Assembly: GCF_946478805.1 (NCBI RefSeq)
Contig: NZ_CAMLDC010000008.1
Coordinates: forward strand, 1-64,000
Direction: 5' to 3'
Origin: an uncultured Fluviicola sp.
GTDB taxonomy: Bacteria > Bacteroidota > Bacteroidia > Flavobacteriales > Crocinitomicaceae
Length of the DNA: 64,000 nucleotides
This document shows, piece by piece, positions 34,309 through 42,222 of this stretch. A model generated the notes under the pieces. That model did no database searches, was not told the DNA's origin, and saw only the letters and a list, made by a program, of their open reading frames with translations. Every line of letters begins with the position of its first letter. The first letter of the stretch is position 1. The position numbers were made by a program, and so were the translations under genes.

Positions 34309-34713
34309 ATGGCTTCAGAAGGAACAAAAGAGAACCCGTGGAAACTGAAAACTCCACCAATGACATCCGAATACGAAATGTACAGAGATGTCAGAGATGA
34401 CAAGGAAGTGATCGTTTGTGTGGTAGGTAAAACCACCTTGTTATACGACGTGCGCTGCTTGACAGATCTTCAAACAATGTTGAAAGAACATGGAGATTGG
34501 ATGGATCTGGGAAGCGCTGACGAACAAAAGCCGGCAAAAGACGGAACTGTGGAAGCCTGGGGGCGTTCGGAAAGCAATCCTGTTGGTGGCTGGTACGGAT
34601 TGAAGAAAGGACTTCGTGGTCGATTTGGAATGTATGTTCCACCGTTGATGGAAAAATTGGGACTGGCAGAAGTCACGCATGAAGCAAAGAATAATAAAAT
34701 GCGAGCGAAGTAA
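34309..34713 (+). CDS. Conserved small protein (possibly DUF6855)
   Basis: The 134-residue protein begins MASEGTKENPWKLKTPPMTSEYEMYRD and continues VCVVGKTTLLYDVRCLTDLQTMLKEHGDWMDLGSADEQKPAKDGTVEAWGRSESNPVGGWYGLKKGLRGRFGMYVPPLMEKLGLAEVTHEAKNNKMRA. I recall a family of unknown function with just this pattern (DUF6855) but cannot check it. No motif points to a reaction. It has its own space on both sides. Confidence 0.75.
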   Translation: MASEGTKENPWKLKTPPMTSEYEMYRDVRDDKEVIVCVVGKTTLLYDVRCLTDLQTMLKEHGDWMDLGSADEQKPAKDGTVEAWGRSESNPVGGWYGLKKGLRGRFGMYVPPLMEKLGLAEVTHEAKNNKMRAK

Positions 34714-34754
34714 GGTGGGCATTTCCAAGTTTTTACAATATTAACGCAATAAAG

Positions 34755-34785
34755 TTGCATTAATAAAATTGAAAGTATATTTTTG
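34755..34785 (+). promoter_or_regulatory. Promoter of the thioredoxin-reductase-like gene
   Basis: TTG (34755-34757), a 20-base spacer and TATTTTTG (34778-34785) match the Bacteroidota -33/-7 pair. The start codon follows 24 bases later at 34810. Confidence 0.65.
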
Positions 34786-34809
34786 TCTGACAGATAAACT
34801 TTCAGCAAC

Positions 34810-35727
34810 ATGACAAACAACGATTTCGACGTAATTATTATCGGGGGAAGTTATTCCGGTCTTTCGGCAGGAATGGCATTGGGAAGAGCATTAAAGCAAG
34901 TGCTTATTATTGACAGCGGGAAACCGTGCAATGCCCAAACTCCGCATTCGCACAATTTCATTACACAGGATGGTGAAACACCTGGGGCAATTGCCGCAAA
35001 AGCAAGGGAACAGGTGGAGAAATATGAAACTATTTCCTTTCATTCAGGTCGCGCAATCCGTGGAGAAAAAACAGGCTCCGGATTTGGAATCAGCACCGAG
35101 ACGGGGGAAGTCTTTACTGCCAGAAAGCTCATTTTTGCTACCGGAGTGAGGGACTTCATGCCCGAAATTGAAGGAGCTGGCGCTTGCTGGGGAATTTCGA
35201 TGATCCACTGTCCGTATTGCCATGGATACGAAGTGCGAAATGAAAAAACGGGAATTTTGTCAAACGGAGAAATAGCATTTGAATTTTCAAAACTGATCCG
35301 TAATTGGACGAAAGAGTTGACCTTGTTCACAAATGGAAAATCGACTTTGACGACTGAGCAGACAAGTAAATTGAAAGAACACGGAATCGACTTGGTTGAG
35401 AAAGAAATTGAAGCCTTCCGGCATACGGATGGATACATGAAGGAAGTTCGCTTTAAAGATGGAAGCACTGCGGAACTCAAAGCCATGTATGCAAAATTGC
35501 CTCTTGTACAACATTCGGACATTCCTCAACAGTTGGGTTGTGAATTGACAGAACAAGGTTTTATTCAGGTGGATGCGTTCCAAAAAACAACCGTTCCCGG
35601 AATTTATGCCGGCGGAGATAATTGTACACCGATGCGTTCCGTCGCAAATGCGGTGGCACAAGGAAATTTGGCGGGAGTAATGGCTAGTAGGGAGTTGATA
35701 GATGAATCTTTTAACTCCGGTTTATAA
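34810..35727 (+). CDS. Thioredoxin-reductase-like NAD(P)/FAD oxidoreductase
   Basis: The 305-residue flavoprotein has the FAD-binding GGSYSGLSAGMALG (residues 12-25), the redox pair C134-P-Y-C137 in HCPYCHGYE, and the late FAD motif GIYAGGDNCTPMRSVANAVAQGNLAG. The NAD(P) motif (about 145-155) lacks the full GxGxxA pattern (TGILSNGEIAFEFSK), so cofactor use may differ. It is a low-molecular-weight thioredoxin-reductase-type enzyme whose partner is unknown. Confidence 0.92.
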   Translation: MTNNDFDVIIIGGSYSGLSAGMALGRALKQVLIIDSGKPCNAQTPHSHNFITQDGETPGAIAAKAREQVEKYETISFHSGRAIRGEKTGSGFGISTETGEVFTARKLIFATGVRDFMPEIEGAGACWGISMIHCPYCHGYEVRNEKTGILSNGEIAFEFSKLIRNWTKELTLFTNGKSTLTTEQTSKLKEHGIDLVEKEIEAFRHTDGYMKEVRFKDGSTAELKAMYAKLPLVQHSDIPQQLGCELTEQGFIQVDAFQKTTVPGIYAGGDNCTPMRSVANAVAQGNLAGVMASRELIDESFNSGL

Positions 35728-35845
35728 CTCCTCGTGCATTACCGGTAGAATAGTTGTTTTTAATATTCAGGAAGATTTAGATAGGAATAATACAGAACTC
35801 CCGAAATTTTTCTACTCTTACTGGTTTAATAATTAATTTTACCGC

Positions 35846-36352
35846 ATGAATAATTCGAAACCTTCCATGCGTGTTCTTCACAGATACCTTGGTTTTTTCC
35901 TGGCCGGGATTATGGCTGTATATGCAATCAGCGGAATCGTATTGATTTTTCGTGATACGGATTTTCTCAAAAGCGAGCACATTGAAGAAGTGAAGATCGC
36001 ACCGAATGTCAAAAAAGAAAATCTGGGTAAGGCATTGGATATGCGCAGGTACCGGTTTGAGAAAGAGGAGGGAGACCTTATTTATTTCAAAAATGGCGAT
36101 TACAATAAGAAAACCGGTATAGCACATCTTAAATCCATGGAGTTACCGTATATCCTGGACAAGATGACTCATTTGCATAAAGCAGGTACGGATGATCCGC
36201 TTTACTGGTTGAATGTTTTCTTCGGTGTATCGCTTCTGTTCTTCGTGATCTCCGCGTTTTGGATGTATCTGCCAAAAACCAAAGCTTTCAAAATTGGCTT
36301 GCTCTATTCGCTTGCCGGATTGGTGCTGACGCTGGTTTTATTGTTTGTGTAG
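35846..36352 (+). CDS. PepSY-associated transmembrane protein
   Basis: The 168-residue protein has a transmembrane helix at residues 15-35 (LHRYLGFFLAGIMAVYAISGIVLIF, with the LHRYLG motif typical of PepSY_TM proteins), a periplasmic PepSY-like part, and two C-terminal helices (122-145 and 150-168). PepSY_TM proteins often pair with metal or ferric reductases; none is nearby. Its stop shares a base with the next gene's GTG start. Confidence 0.82.
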   Translation: MNNSKPSMRVLHRYLGFFLAGIMAVYAISGIVLIFRDTDFLKSEHIEEVKIAPNVKKENLGKALDMRRYRFEKEEGDLIYFKNGDYNKKTGIAHLKSMELPYILDKMTHLHKAGTDDPLYWLNVFFGVSLLFFVISAFWMYLPKTKAFKIGLLYSLAGLVLTLVLLFV

Positions 36353-36849
36353 TGATTAAAAGAATTGCTTATTTCATCTTGTTTGCGGCTTTGATCTGGA
36401 GTTTGTTCTTTGGGTTGGGAGATATTATCCTGTTTGGGAAATCAGTGGTGATTCGTGTGTTGATTTTTGCCCTGATATTCGTTGGAGTTCCATTTGCCTT
36501 GTTCCGGTTTCTGAGCACTTTCAAGATAAAAGCGGATGTACTTGTAAATAAAGTTCTCCCCTTGAGTATACTGATTCTTGGACCTGCTTTTGGACTTTGG
36601 GCAAATCATGTTTCAAAGAATGATTTCAAGGAATTCGGTAGGACAACTTATGGGAGAATTCTTACAAGGGAATTGAGTAGCAGTAAAAGAACAGGGGGCT
36701 GGATTGTTTCAGGTGAATTCAGATATCAGTCAAAAACATATAAGACTTTCGCCAAATCGGAAAAGGAGCATCACTATAAAATCGGGGAAACCGTATTGGT
36801 TCGATTTTCTACCCGAAATCCGGAGAATAACGAATTGATTTTGAAATAA
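36352..36849 (+). CDS. Membrane protein of unknown function, GTG start
   Basis: A GTG at 36352 overlaps the upstream TAG (TAGTG), giving a 165-residue protein that starts IKRIAYFILFAALIW; a longer frame reaches back into the PepSY gene. It has three hydrophobic segments in the first 85 residues and a soluble tail of 70 (TYGRILTRELSSSKRTGGWIVSGEFRYQ...). I recognise no family. It is translationally coupled to the PepSY protein. Confidence 0.7.
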   Translation: MIKRIAYFILFAALIWSLFFGLGDIILFGKSVVIRVLIFALIFVGVPFALFRFLSTFKIKADVLVNKVLPLSILILGPAFGLWANHVSKNDFKEFGRTTYGRILTRELSSSKRTGGWIVSGEFRYQSKTYKTFAKSEKEHHYKIGETVLVRFSTRNPENNELILK

Positions 36850-36897
36850 GAACTGGAATTTTCCGAAATCGAACTATTTGAATATCGAGATTTTTGA

Positions 36898-36933
36898 ATA
36901 TTTGAACATCGCAATATTGCGATGTTCAAATAT
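36898..36933. repeat. Perfect 36-bp palindrome
   Basis: ATATTTGAACATCGCAAT (36898-36915) is followed directly by its exact reverse complement (36916-36933), a 36-bp palindrome with no loop. A related partial string, GAACTATTTGAATATCGAGA, lies just upstream (36871-36890). It is not followed by a T-run. It sits between the membrane protein and the LuxR gene. Confidence 0.85.
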
Positions 36934-37005
36934 AGGTATTTACCGATTTTCAGATCGTGTTCATTCAAACTTACTGAATGATTCCTGGTTCAGCCTGTTT
37001 TAGTT

Positions 37006-37013
37006 TATATTTG
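37006..37013 (+). promoter_or_regulatory. -7 element TATATTTG for the LuxR gene
   Basis: TATATTTG is an exact match and ends 17 bases before the start codon at 37030. No TTG at the right spacing was found. Confidence 0.5.
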
Positions 37014-37029
37014 CTATTCAGGAAAAACG

Positions 37030-37500
37030 ATGTTCCAAAAGTTGTTCGGCTCATATAAAATCATTTTGCTTTACGGGCTTTCACTCGCAGGATTGCTTTT
37101 CCTGATGCGTTGGCTTGAGTTTCGTTTACTGATCATTGATCACACTACCGAATTATATGCGGGCGCTATTGCCGTTGTATTCCTGATCCTTGGAATCTGG
37201 TTGGCAAAACACTTATCCAAACCTAAAACCGTTCTGATAGAGAAAACAGTCTATGTGGACCAATCTGAAAATTTTGTCAGAAATGAAAAAGCGGTCGAAA
37301 AGCTCGGATTGAGCAAACGGGAGTTGGAAGTATTGGAATTGATCGCTCAGGGATTAAGTAACAATGAAATCGCGGCGCGTTTATTTGTTTCGCTGAACAC
37401 GATCAAGACTCATAGTTCGAAACTCTTTGAAAAACTGGAGGTTAGTCGCCGGACACAAGCCGTTGAAGTAGCAAAGCGAATTGGAATTATCCCGCTTTAA
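37030..37500 (+). CDS. Membrane-anchored LuxR-type regulator
   Basis: The 156-residue protein has two N-terminal transmembrane helices (residues 10-28 and 40-60) and then a LuxR/FixJ helix-turn-helix: LGLSKRELEVLELIAQGLSNNEIAARLFVSLNTIKTHSSKLFEKLEVSRRTQAVEVAKRIGI (about 93-154). No receiver domain precedes the helix-turn-helix. Tethered regulators of this sort would sense from the membrane. The DUF4199 gene follows after 76 bp on the same strand, a pairing I recall from other Bacteroidota. Confidence 0.88.
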   Translation: MFQKLFGSYKIILLYGLSLAGLLFLMRWLEFRLLIIDHTTELYAGAIAVVFLILGIWLAKHLSKPKTVLIEKTVYVDQSENFVRNEKAVEKLGLSKRELEVLELIAQGLSNNEIAARLFVSLNTIKTHSSKLFEKLEVSRRTQAVEVAKRIGIIPL

Positions 37501-37576
37501 TCGTAAAATCACCCGAAAGTATGAGTGATAAAACCGCAGCACATCTCATTTTTGTCGAAATAATAAATTAGAAAAT

Positions 37577-38113
37577 ATGAAAAGAAATGTTTTGGTTTTT
37601 GGAACGATCTCCGGTTTGATCAGTATCCTTTGGTTCGTCATTGCAATGTCCTTTTTGAGTTTTGAGACACACATGACTCTTGGAATGGTCCTCGGTTATG
37701 CATCTATGATTATTGCGAATGTATTTTTAGTCGTCGGTGTGAAGAATTATCGGGACAAGTATAACGGTGGAGTAATTACCTTTGGGAAAGCGTTCAAGGT
37801 TGGTATCCTGATCGCCTTGCTCGCATCGACGGTCTACGTGGTAACCTGGTTGATTTATTTTTACGCAACAGATACCAATTTCATGGAGGTTTATGCCGAT
37901 TACATGTATAAAGAGTTAGTGGCGAGTGGCGCAAGCGCAGCTGAAATCGCAAAACAAACCAACGAAATGAAGGAGTTTATGGTGATATACCGGAATCCGT
38001 TCTTCAATGCAGCAATAACTTATATGGAAATCCTTCCGATGGGAATCTTATTTACCTTGATTACAGCAATTATCATGCGGCGTAAAGTACCAAAAGGGGG
38101 TGAATTATCTTGA
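37577..38113 (+). CDS. DUF4199 membrane protein
   Basis: The 178-residue protein has four transmembrane segments, with GTISGLISILWFVIAM at the start, NYRDKYNGGVITFGKAFKVGILIALLASTVYVVTWLIYFY in the middle, and MEILPMGILFTLITAIIMRRK at the end. This is the DUF4199 pattern, common and mostly uncharacterised in Bacteroidota. It follows the membrane-anchored LuxR gene and may be one of its targets. Confidence 0.88.
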   Translation: MKRNVLVFGTISGLISILWFVIAMSFLSFETHMTLGMVLGYASMIIANVFLVVGVKNYRDKYNGGVITFGKAFKVGILIALLASTVYVVTWLIYFYATDTNFMEVYADYMYKELVASGASAAEIAKQTNEMKEFMVIYRNPFFNAAITYMEILPMGILFTLITAIIMRRKVPKGGELS

Positions 38114-38180
38114 AATAATTAAAATTCTATCTACTTTGGTTCTGTAATTAGATTCTGTCATAATTTATTGATTCGTGTAG

Positions 38181-39098
38181 ATGAACCAGCTCAGACTTCT
38201 CCTTTTGTTTTCTTTCTTCTTATTCACAGCGAATAAGGATGTGCTTGCGCAAGAATCAAGTGTCAAAACGAACTTAAAGAAGCAATTACTTGATATCTCA
38301 AATAAGTACAAAGCAACTGTAGGAATTGGGATGATTCATATTGAAAGTGGAGATACTTTGACTATGAACAATGAGTTCCACTTTCCGATGCAAAGCGTTT
38401 ATAAGTTCCAACTCGGCTTGGCTGTCATGAATCAGGTAGATAAAGGAAAATTGACTTTGGATCAAACCTATCGGGTAACAAAGAATGACCTGTTGGATGA
38501 AACATGGAGCCCGCTGAAAAAAGAGTACCCAAAAGGGAATGTGGGTCTGACAGTGGCTCAGCTATTGGATTATTCGGTTTCAAAAAGTGACAATATTGCC
38601 TGTGATATCCTATTCAAATTAGTGGGGGGAACGGATTCGGTGAATAAATACATTCATCAGCTTGGAATCAACGGGATGGAAATTTCCACTACAGAACATC
38701 AGATGCATGCTGATTGGAAGATCCAATACACTAATTGGAGCACACCGATGGCGCTATCGCAATTGTTGGAAGGATTTTTCAAAAAGAGATACTTGTCGGA
38801 TGTCAGCAATACTTTTTTGATGAACTTAATGATCGAATCTTCCAATGATGCGGCAAGAATCAAAGGAATGCTTCCTGAAACAGCAATAGTTGCGCATAAA
38901 ACAGGGACTTCGGATAGCAGGAATGGTGTTTATGATGCATGTAACGATGTTGGACTCATAACTTTGCCGGACGGAACGCATATTGCGCTATCGGTTTTGG
39001 TCACTAATTCACAGGAAAGTTACGATGATACACGAAAGCTGATTGCTGAAATTTCCAAAACGGTTTTTGATTTTTACACGAATAAACCATCCAAATAA
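38181..39098 (+). CDS. Class A serine beta-lactamase (A2-like)
   Basis: After a signal peptide of about 23 residues the protein carries the class A motifs: S72-V-Y-K75 (active-site SxxK), S136-D-N138 (SDN), E172 in TTEHQMHADW (the general-base glutamate region) and K240-T-G242 in HKTGTS. The loop around EHQMHAD resembles the PER/CfxA/CGA (A2) branch found in Bacteroidota. It is a periplasmic enzyme that hydrolyses penicillins and cephalosporins. Which substrates, and whether it is expressed, cannot be told. No mobile element is adjacent. Confidence 0.93.
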   Translation: MNQLRLLLLFSFFLFTANKDVLAQESSVKTNLKKQLLDISNKYKATVGIGMIHIESGDTLTMNNEFHFPMQSVYKFQLGLAVMNQVDKGKLTLDQTYRVTKNDLLDETWSPLKKEYPKGNVGLTVAQLLDYSVSKSDNIACDILFKLVGGTDSVNKYIHQLGINGMEISTTEHQMHADWKIQYTNWSTPMALSQLLEGFFKKRYLSDVSNTFLMNLMIESSNDAARIKGMLPETAIVAHKTGTSDSRNGVYDACNDVGLITLPDGTHIALSVLVTNSQESYDDTRKLIAEISKTVFDFYTNKPSK

Positions 39099-39110
39099 TT
39101 AAGGGATAAA

Positions 39111-39836
39111 ATGAAATACATCAAGCTGAATAAAAACTGGAATGCAAGTTCTGAAACCATGGAACCTATTGTAAATGTTGATCAAAATACCGTTGAATTA
39201 AACTTTTACTTGAATCCACTTCTATTTCCTCACATTGATGAAGGAGACAAAGGAACTATCCGATTCGATGATGTATTTGCTTATAAATTAACTCCGATTA
39301 CTCAAGAGGAATATGAGGTAGGCAAATTCAGATTTAAAAATGAAGAATTGCCTTGGGGTAAATTCTATGAATTGCCCGGTTCCAGTTGGAGAACTGATTT
39401 TCCGGCGGATAAAGTGGTGATAAATGAGTCATTGAAAGGAACGAAACTGAAACATTTCATCTTCTTTCTTCCCACTTGTATTTTTGAATGTATCTCAGCC
39501 GAATACCGGTTTCAGTTCGATTATGCAATTGCCGAACAACTGGAAGAAAAATACCCGAAAGGTTATTTGAATCATTACCTGGCGATGTTCGCTACGCATT
39601 TCGATCAATTGAATAGTGGCAGTTATAAGGTTTACACGAATCTGTATATTCAACTGGAAGGCAAGAAGGAATTCGAGCTTTTGAAAGAGGAAATCAAGAA
39701 GATCAAAGCCAACAAGGATATGGATTCCTATGTGAAGATTGCCAATTACAGTGAACTTCCCAGCTTCGGAAGAAAACAATTGGATGAGATGATCAAGGTG
39801 ATTGAGACTTATGATACAGGAAGTAAATATGCCTAG
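39111..39836 (+). CDS. Protein of unknown function
   Basis: The 241-residue soluble protein starts 12 bases after the beta-lactamase stop. Strands around KGTIRFDDVFAYKLTPITQEEYE and GTKLKHFIFFLPTCIFECISAEYRFQFDY alternate with long charged helices (EGKKEFELLKEEIKKIKANKDMDSYVKIANYSE). I do not recognise it. It may be cotranscribed with the beta-lactamase, but no functional tie is seen. Confidence 0.65.
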   Translation: MKYIKLNKNWNASSETMEPIVNVDQNTVELNFYLNPLLFPHIDEGDKGTIRFDDVFAYKLTPITQEEYEVGKFRFKNEELPWGKFYELPGSSWRTDFPADKVVINESLKGTKLKHFIFFLPTCIFECISAEYRFQFDYAIAEQLEEKYPKGYLNHYLAMFATHFDQLNSGSYKVYTNLYIQLEGKKEFELLKEEIKKIKANKDMDSYVKIANYSELPSFGRKQLDEMIKVIETYDTGSKYA

Positions 39837-39872
39837 AGTGGCTTCTCCTTCAACCACCTTGCCAATTTAAGT

Positions 39873-39913
39873 ATTTAAAAGGGGGCTGAACGGAGTCGAG
39901 GTTCCTTTTAAAT
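39873..39913. repeat. REP-like element with TGAACGGAGTCGA core
   Basis: ATTTAAAAGG (39873-39882) and CCTTTTAAAT (39904-39913) are perfect inverted arms around GGGCTGAACGGAGTCGAGGTT. The core resembles the CTGAGCGGAGTCGAAG repeat widespread in Bacteroidota genomes. Only one copy is seen in the window. It lies just before the shared leader at 39916. Confidence 0.55.
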
Positions 39914-39940
39914 TATCAATTTTACATTTTCAATTATAAA

Positions 39941-40345
39941 ATGAGTAAACCGGCTGCAGGACGCATGTTCCAAGACATCAACTTTACAGTTAAAAGCGCC
40001 AAAGGAAAGAAATTGGAACAATTGATTGGAGTGGAAAACCCGGATAATCCGGATGGTGGGCCTGTTTTGGTATATATCAAACTGGAAGGTATCAGTTGGT
40101 CGCAATACTTTTTAGAATCCTGTTTTGGTGTTTGGGAAAACTGGGGCGAAATCGATACGGAAGATGAGGCGTATTCCTATCCTGATTATGGCAAGAAGTT
40201 CGAAGTTGAAAAACAGGTATTGAAATCAGTTTACTGTAAAGACAACGAAATCACGCTCGAATTCGAGAATGGAGAAAAATTGATTCTGAAGTATAAGGAT
40301 CCGGATGAGTGGGATGGTGATACGGAAATGATTAAAATCTCTTAG
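39941..40345 (+). CDS. Conserved protein of unknown function
   Basis: The 134-residue soluble protein begins MSKPAAGRMFQDINFTVKSAKGKKLEQLIGVENPDNPDGGPVLVYIKLEGISWSQYFLESCFGVWENWGEID. It is acidic with several strands. I do not recognise the family. The leader TCAATTTTACATTTTCAAT just upstream (39916-39934) also precedes the gene at 34309. Confidence 0.65.
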   Translation: MSKPAAGRMFQDINFTVKSAKGKKLEQLIGVENPDNPDGGPVLVYIKLEGISWSQYFLESCFGVWENWGEIDTEDEAYSYPDYGKKFEVEKQVLKSVYCKDNEITLEFENGEKLILKYKDPDEWDGDTEMIKIS

Positions 40346-40445
40346 CAATTGCGGAAGTCAATGACTATTTTTATTCTTAAACTCCTAAAACGGAAACGTT
40401 TGATTCAAGGAGATAATTCTTTATTACGAACCAACGAAAAACAGG

Positions 40446-40880
40446 GTGAAGGTTTTTAATCTCTTGAACAAAAGAACAAAAGTAATTTTAATCATACAAG
40501 TCACTTGTATGATTGCCGGTGCGTCAACGCACATAAAATGGATTGCGGAAAATGGTATTTTTTTGCAACAGGCAAATACTCCCTTTTTCTCAACTGTGTT
40601 TTGGGATAGCCTGACTTTTTTGGATATCCTTGCAGCCATACTTTTAATAAGCAGGCCTAAAGAAGGAGTTCTTTTGACTGTGACAATAATAACAGCCGAT
40701 GTAATCCATAATAACGTACTCTTATTACTAAATAACCAACACATGAATGCAATCGGAATTGAAATGTGGGCGACAAAATACTGGATGCTTATTGGACAGT
40801 TATTTTTTATGATTTTTGTTTTTGCAACGATCAAACGAAACCTGTTGGAGATTAATCGCAAATCGATTCTCAAAAAATGA
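40446..40880 (+). CDS. Small membrane protein, GTG start
   Basis: The 144-residue protein has four hydrophobic segments (about residues 13-30, 47-68, 75-95 and 110-130). The only upstream start is a GTG at 40446; an ATG at 40509 would remove the first helix. I recognise no family. The WYL regulator follows after 51 bp on the same strand and may act on it. Confidence 0.6.
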   Translation: MKVFNLLNKRTKVILIIQVTCMIAGASTHIKWIAENGIFLQQANTPFFSTVFWDSLTFLDILAAILLISRPKEGVLLTVTIITADVIHNNVLLLLNNQHMNAIGIEMWATKYWMLIGQLFFMIFVFATIKRNLLEINRKSILKK

Positions 40881-40931
40881 TCTCAGGAAAATAAAGCCAT
40901 TTCCAAAAGCTATCATTTAGACAATAATAGA

Positions 40932-41630
40932 ATGAACGACAACGAAACATCACGACTTTCCCGTTTGACAGCGATTCTTCTGCAATTGCAATCCAAACGT
41001 TTGGTAACGGCAACTTCACTTGCTGCGAAGTTTGATGTGAGTGTGCGTACCATTTACCGCGATATCCGGGCACTCGAACAATCAGGAGTTCCCATCATTA
41101 CGGAAGAGGGAAAAGGATACTCATTGATGGAAGGTTATCGCATTCCGCCGGTTACGTTCAGCGAACGGGAGGCAAATGCATTGATCACAGCAGAACAATT
41201 CGTACTGAAAAATAAGGATGCCTCCTTTGTACAGGATTACACGGATGCAATAACGAAAATAAAGTCGGTTCTTCGTGAAAGTACGAAGGACGGTGCGAAC
41301 TTGTTGTCCGACCGCATTGCAATCGGACAGAATAGTTCCAATGACAGGACAAGCAACCAGTTATCAGCGCTTCAATTGGCGCTTACCAATTTCAACTTGG
41401 TGAGAATGGGATATCAGAAAGCAGACAGCAGTGAAACGACGGAACGGATTATCGAACCATTTGCTTTGTTGAGTACACAGGAAAATTGGTTATTGCTTGC
41501 TTGGTGCCGTTTACGAAAGGAATTCCGTTTTTTTCGCTTAGACCGGATTAAAAGCCTCCAGGTTCAAACTGAAAAATTTGAACCACACAATATGACATTG
41601 AAAGAATATTTTGATAAACAGGTGGATTAG
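40932..41630 (+). CDS. YafY-type HTH_11/WYL transcriptional regulator
   Basis: The 232-residue protein begins with a helix-turn-helix, RLSRLTAILLQLQSKRLVTATSLAAKFDVSVRTIYRDIRALEQSGVPIITEEGKGYSL (residues 7-67), the HTH_11 signature. The rest is a WYL-type sensor domain: RMGYQKADSSETTERIIEPFALLSTQENWLLLAWCRLRKEFRFFRLDRIKSLQ. WYL proteins sense a ligand through this C-terminal fold. It converges with the Xre gene, overlapping its end by four bases. Confidence 0.92.
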   Translation: MNDNETSRLSRLTAILLQLQSKRLVTATSLAAKFDVSVRTIYRDIRALEQSGVPIITEEGKGYSLMEGYRIPPVTFSEREANALITAEQFVLKNKDASFVQDYTDAITKIKSVLRESTKDGANLLSDRIAIGQNSSNDRTSNQLSALQLALTNFNLVRMGYQKADSSETTERIIEPFALLSTQENWLLLAWCRLRKEFRFFRLDRIKSLQVQTEKFEPHNMTLKEYFDKQVD

Positions 41631-41917
41631 ATTCCTTTGGATACCGGATTGATAATAGTGATATTCGGACTTATGGGAGATTCGACGTTCAGTTTATGGT
41701 ATAATTCTTCTGTAAAAACTGCCGGTTTGATTTCCAGGGCCTCATATAATCTGTTCATCCAAAATAGGGAAGGGCACCTTTCACCTCTTTCGTAACTGGA
41801 GATGTTTTGAGAGTTTACATTCATGCGCGAAGCAAGTTCTTCCTGGGTCATTCCTTTTTCTTCTCTAACCTGTTTTATTAACGCTCCTAAAATATGATTA
41901 AACTCCTTATTATTCAT
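41627..41917 (-). CDS. Xre/Cro-type HTH regulator
   Basis: The ATG at 41917 gives a 96-residue protein, MNNKEFNHILGALIKQVREEKGMTQEELASRMNVNSQNISSYERGERCPSLFWMNRLYEALEIKP..., a Cro/C1-type helix-turn-helix (residues 8-65) with about 30 extra residues. An upstream frame to 41986 would cover its own operator. The site AACACAATTGTGTT lies 36 bp before the start. It converges with the WYL gene, and across a 305-bp gap faces the small gene at 42223, which has a second copy of the site. Confidence 0.85.
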   Translation of the reverse strand: MNNKEFNHILGALIKQVREEKGMTQEELASRMNVNSQNISSYERGERCPSLFWMNRLYEALEIKPAVFTEELYHKLNVESPISPNITIINPVSKGI

Positions 41918-41930
41918 CACGGCAAAGTCG

Positions 41931-41966
41931 AAATATTTAACATTCTGTATGCAACACAATTGTGTT
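41931..41966. promoter_or_regulatory. Repeat copy A with perfect palindrome AACACAATTGTGTT
   Basis: AAATATTTAAC (41931-41941) and, 12 bases later, the perfect 14-bp palindrome AACACAATTGTGTT (41953-41966) recur in nearly the same order at 42107-42141. Copy A lies just upstream of the Xre gene on its coding strand and is likely its operator. Confidence 0.6.
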
Positions 41967-42106
41967 TTTTTTAGACTTTTCAACAAAATTTCAATCTAAT
42001 ACCCGACGAAATAGTTTTGCGATTTAAAATCCTGATTTTCAATCATAAAATATACGGAAAAAAGTTAAAAAAAGCTATTAATGAGTAGTTACGGGTGTCC
42101 GTTCAA

Positions 42107-42141
42107 AATATTTAACAATTCCCATATAACACAATTGTATT
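42107..42141. promoter_or_regulatory. Repeat copy B with near-palindrome AACACAATTGTATT
   Basis: The second copy (AAATATTTAACA at 42107-42118, AACACAATTGTATT at 42128-42141, one mismatch from a palindrome) lies about 80 bp before the start of the gene at 42223. The similarity to copy A suggests that one protein binds both. Confidence 0.55.
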
Positions 42142-42222
42142 TCTTTTAATATTTTCATCCCACATATGAATATGGAATCAGGTTCAATACCTGGTTGATT
42201 ACTTACCATTAAAACTGAAAAT

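Noticed and set aside
36259..36351. 31-residue extension of the membrane protein at 36352
   Set aside because: It overlaps the PepSY gene in another frame; the GTG at the TAG overlap is the better start.
41918..41986. Extended N terminus of the Xre protein (to 41986)
   Set aside because: It would cover the operator palindrome, and the helix-turn-helix begins only after the ATG at 41917.
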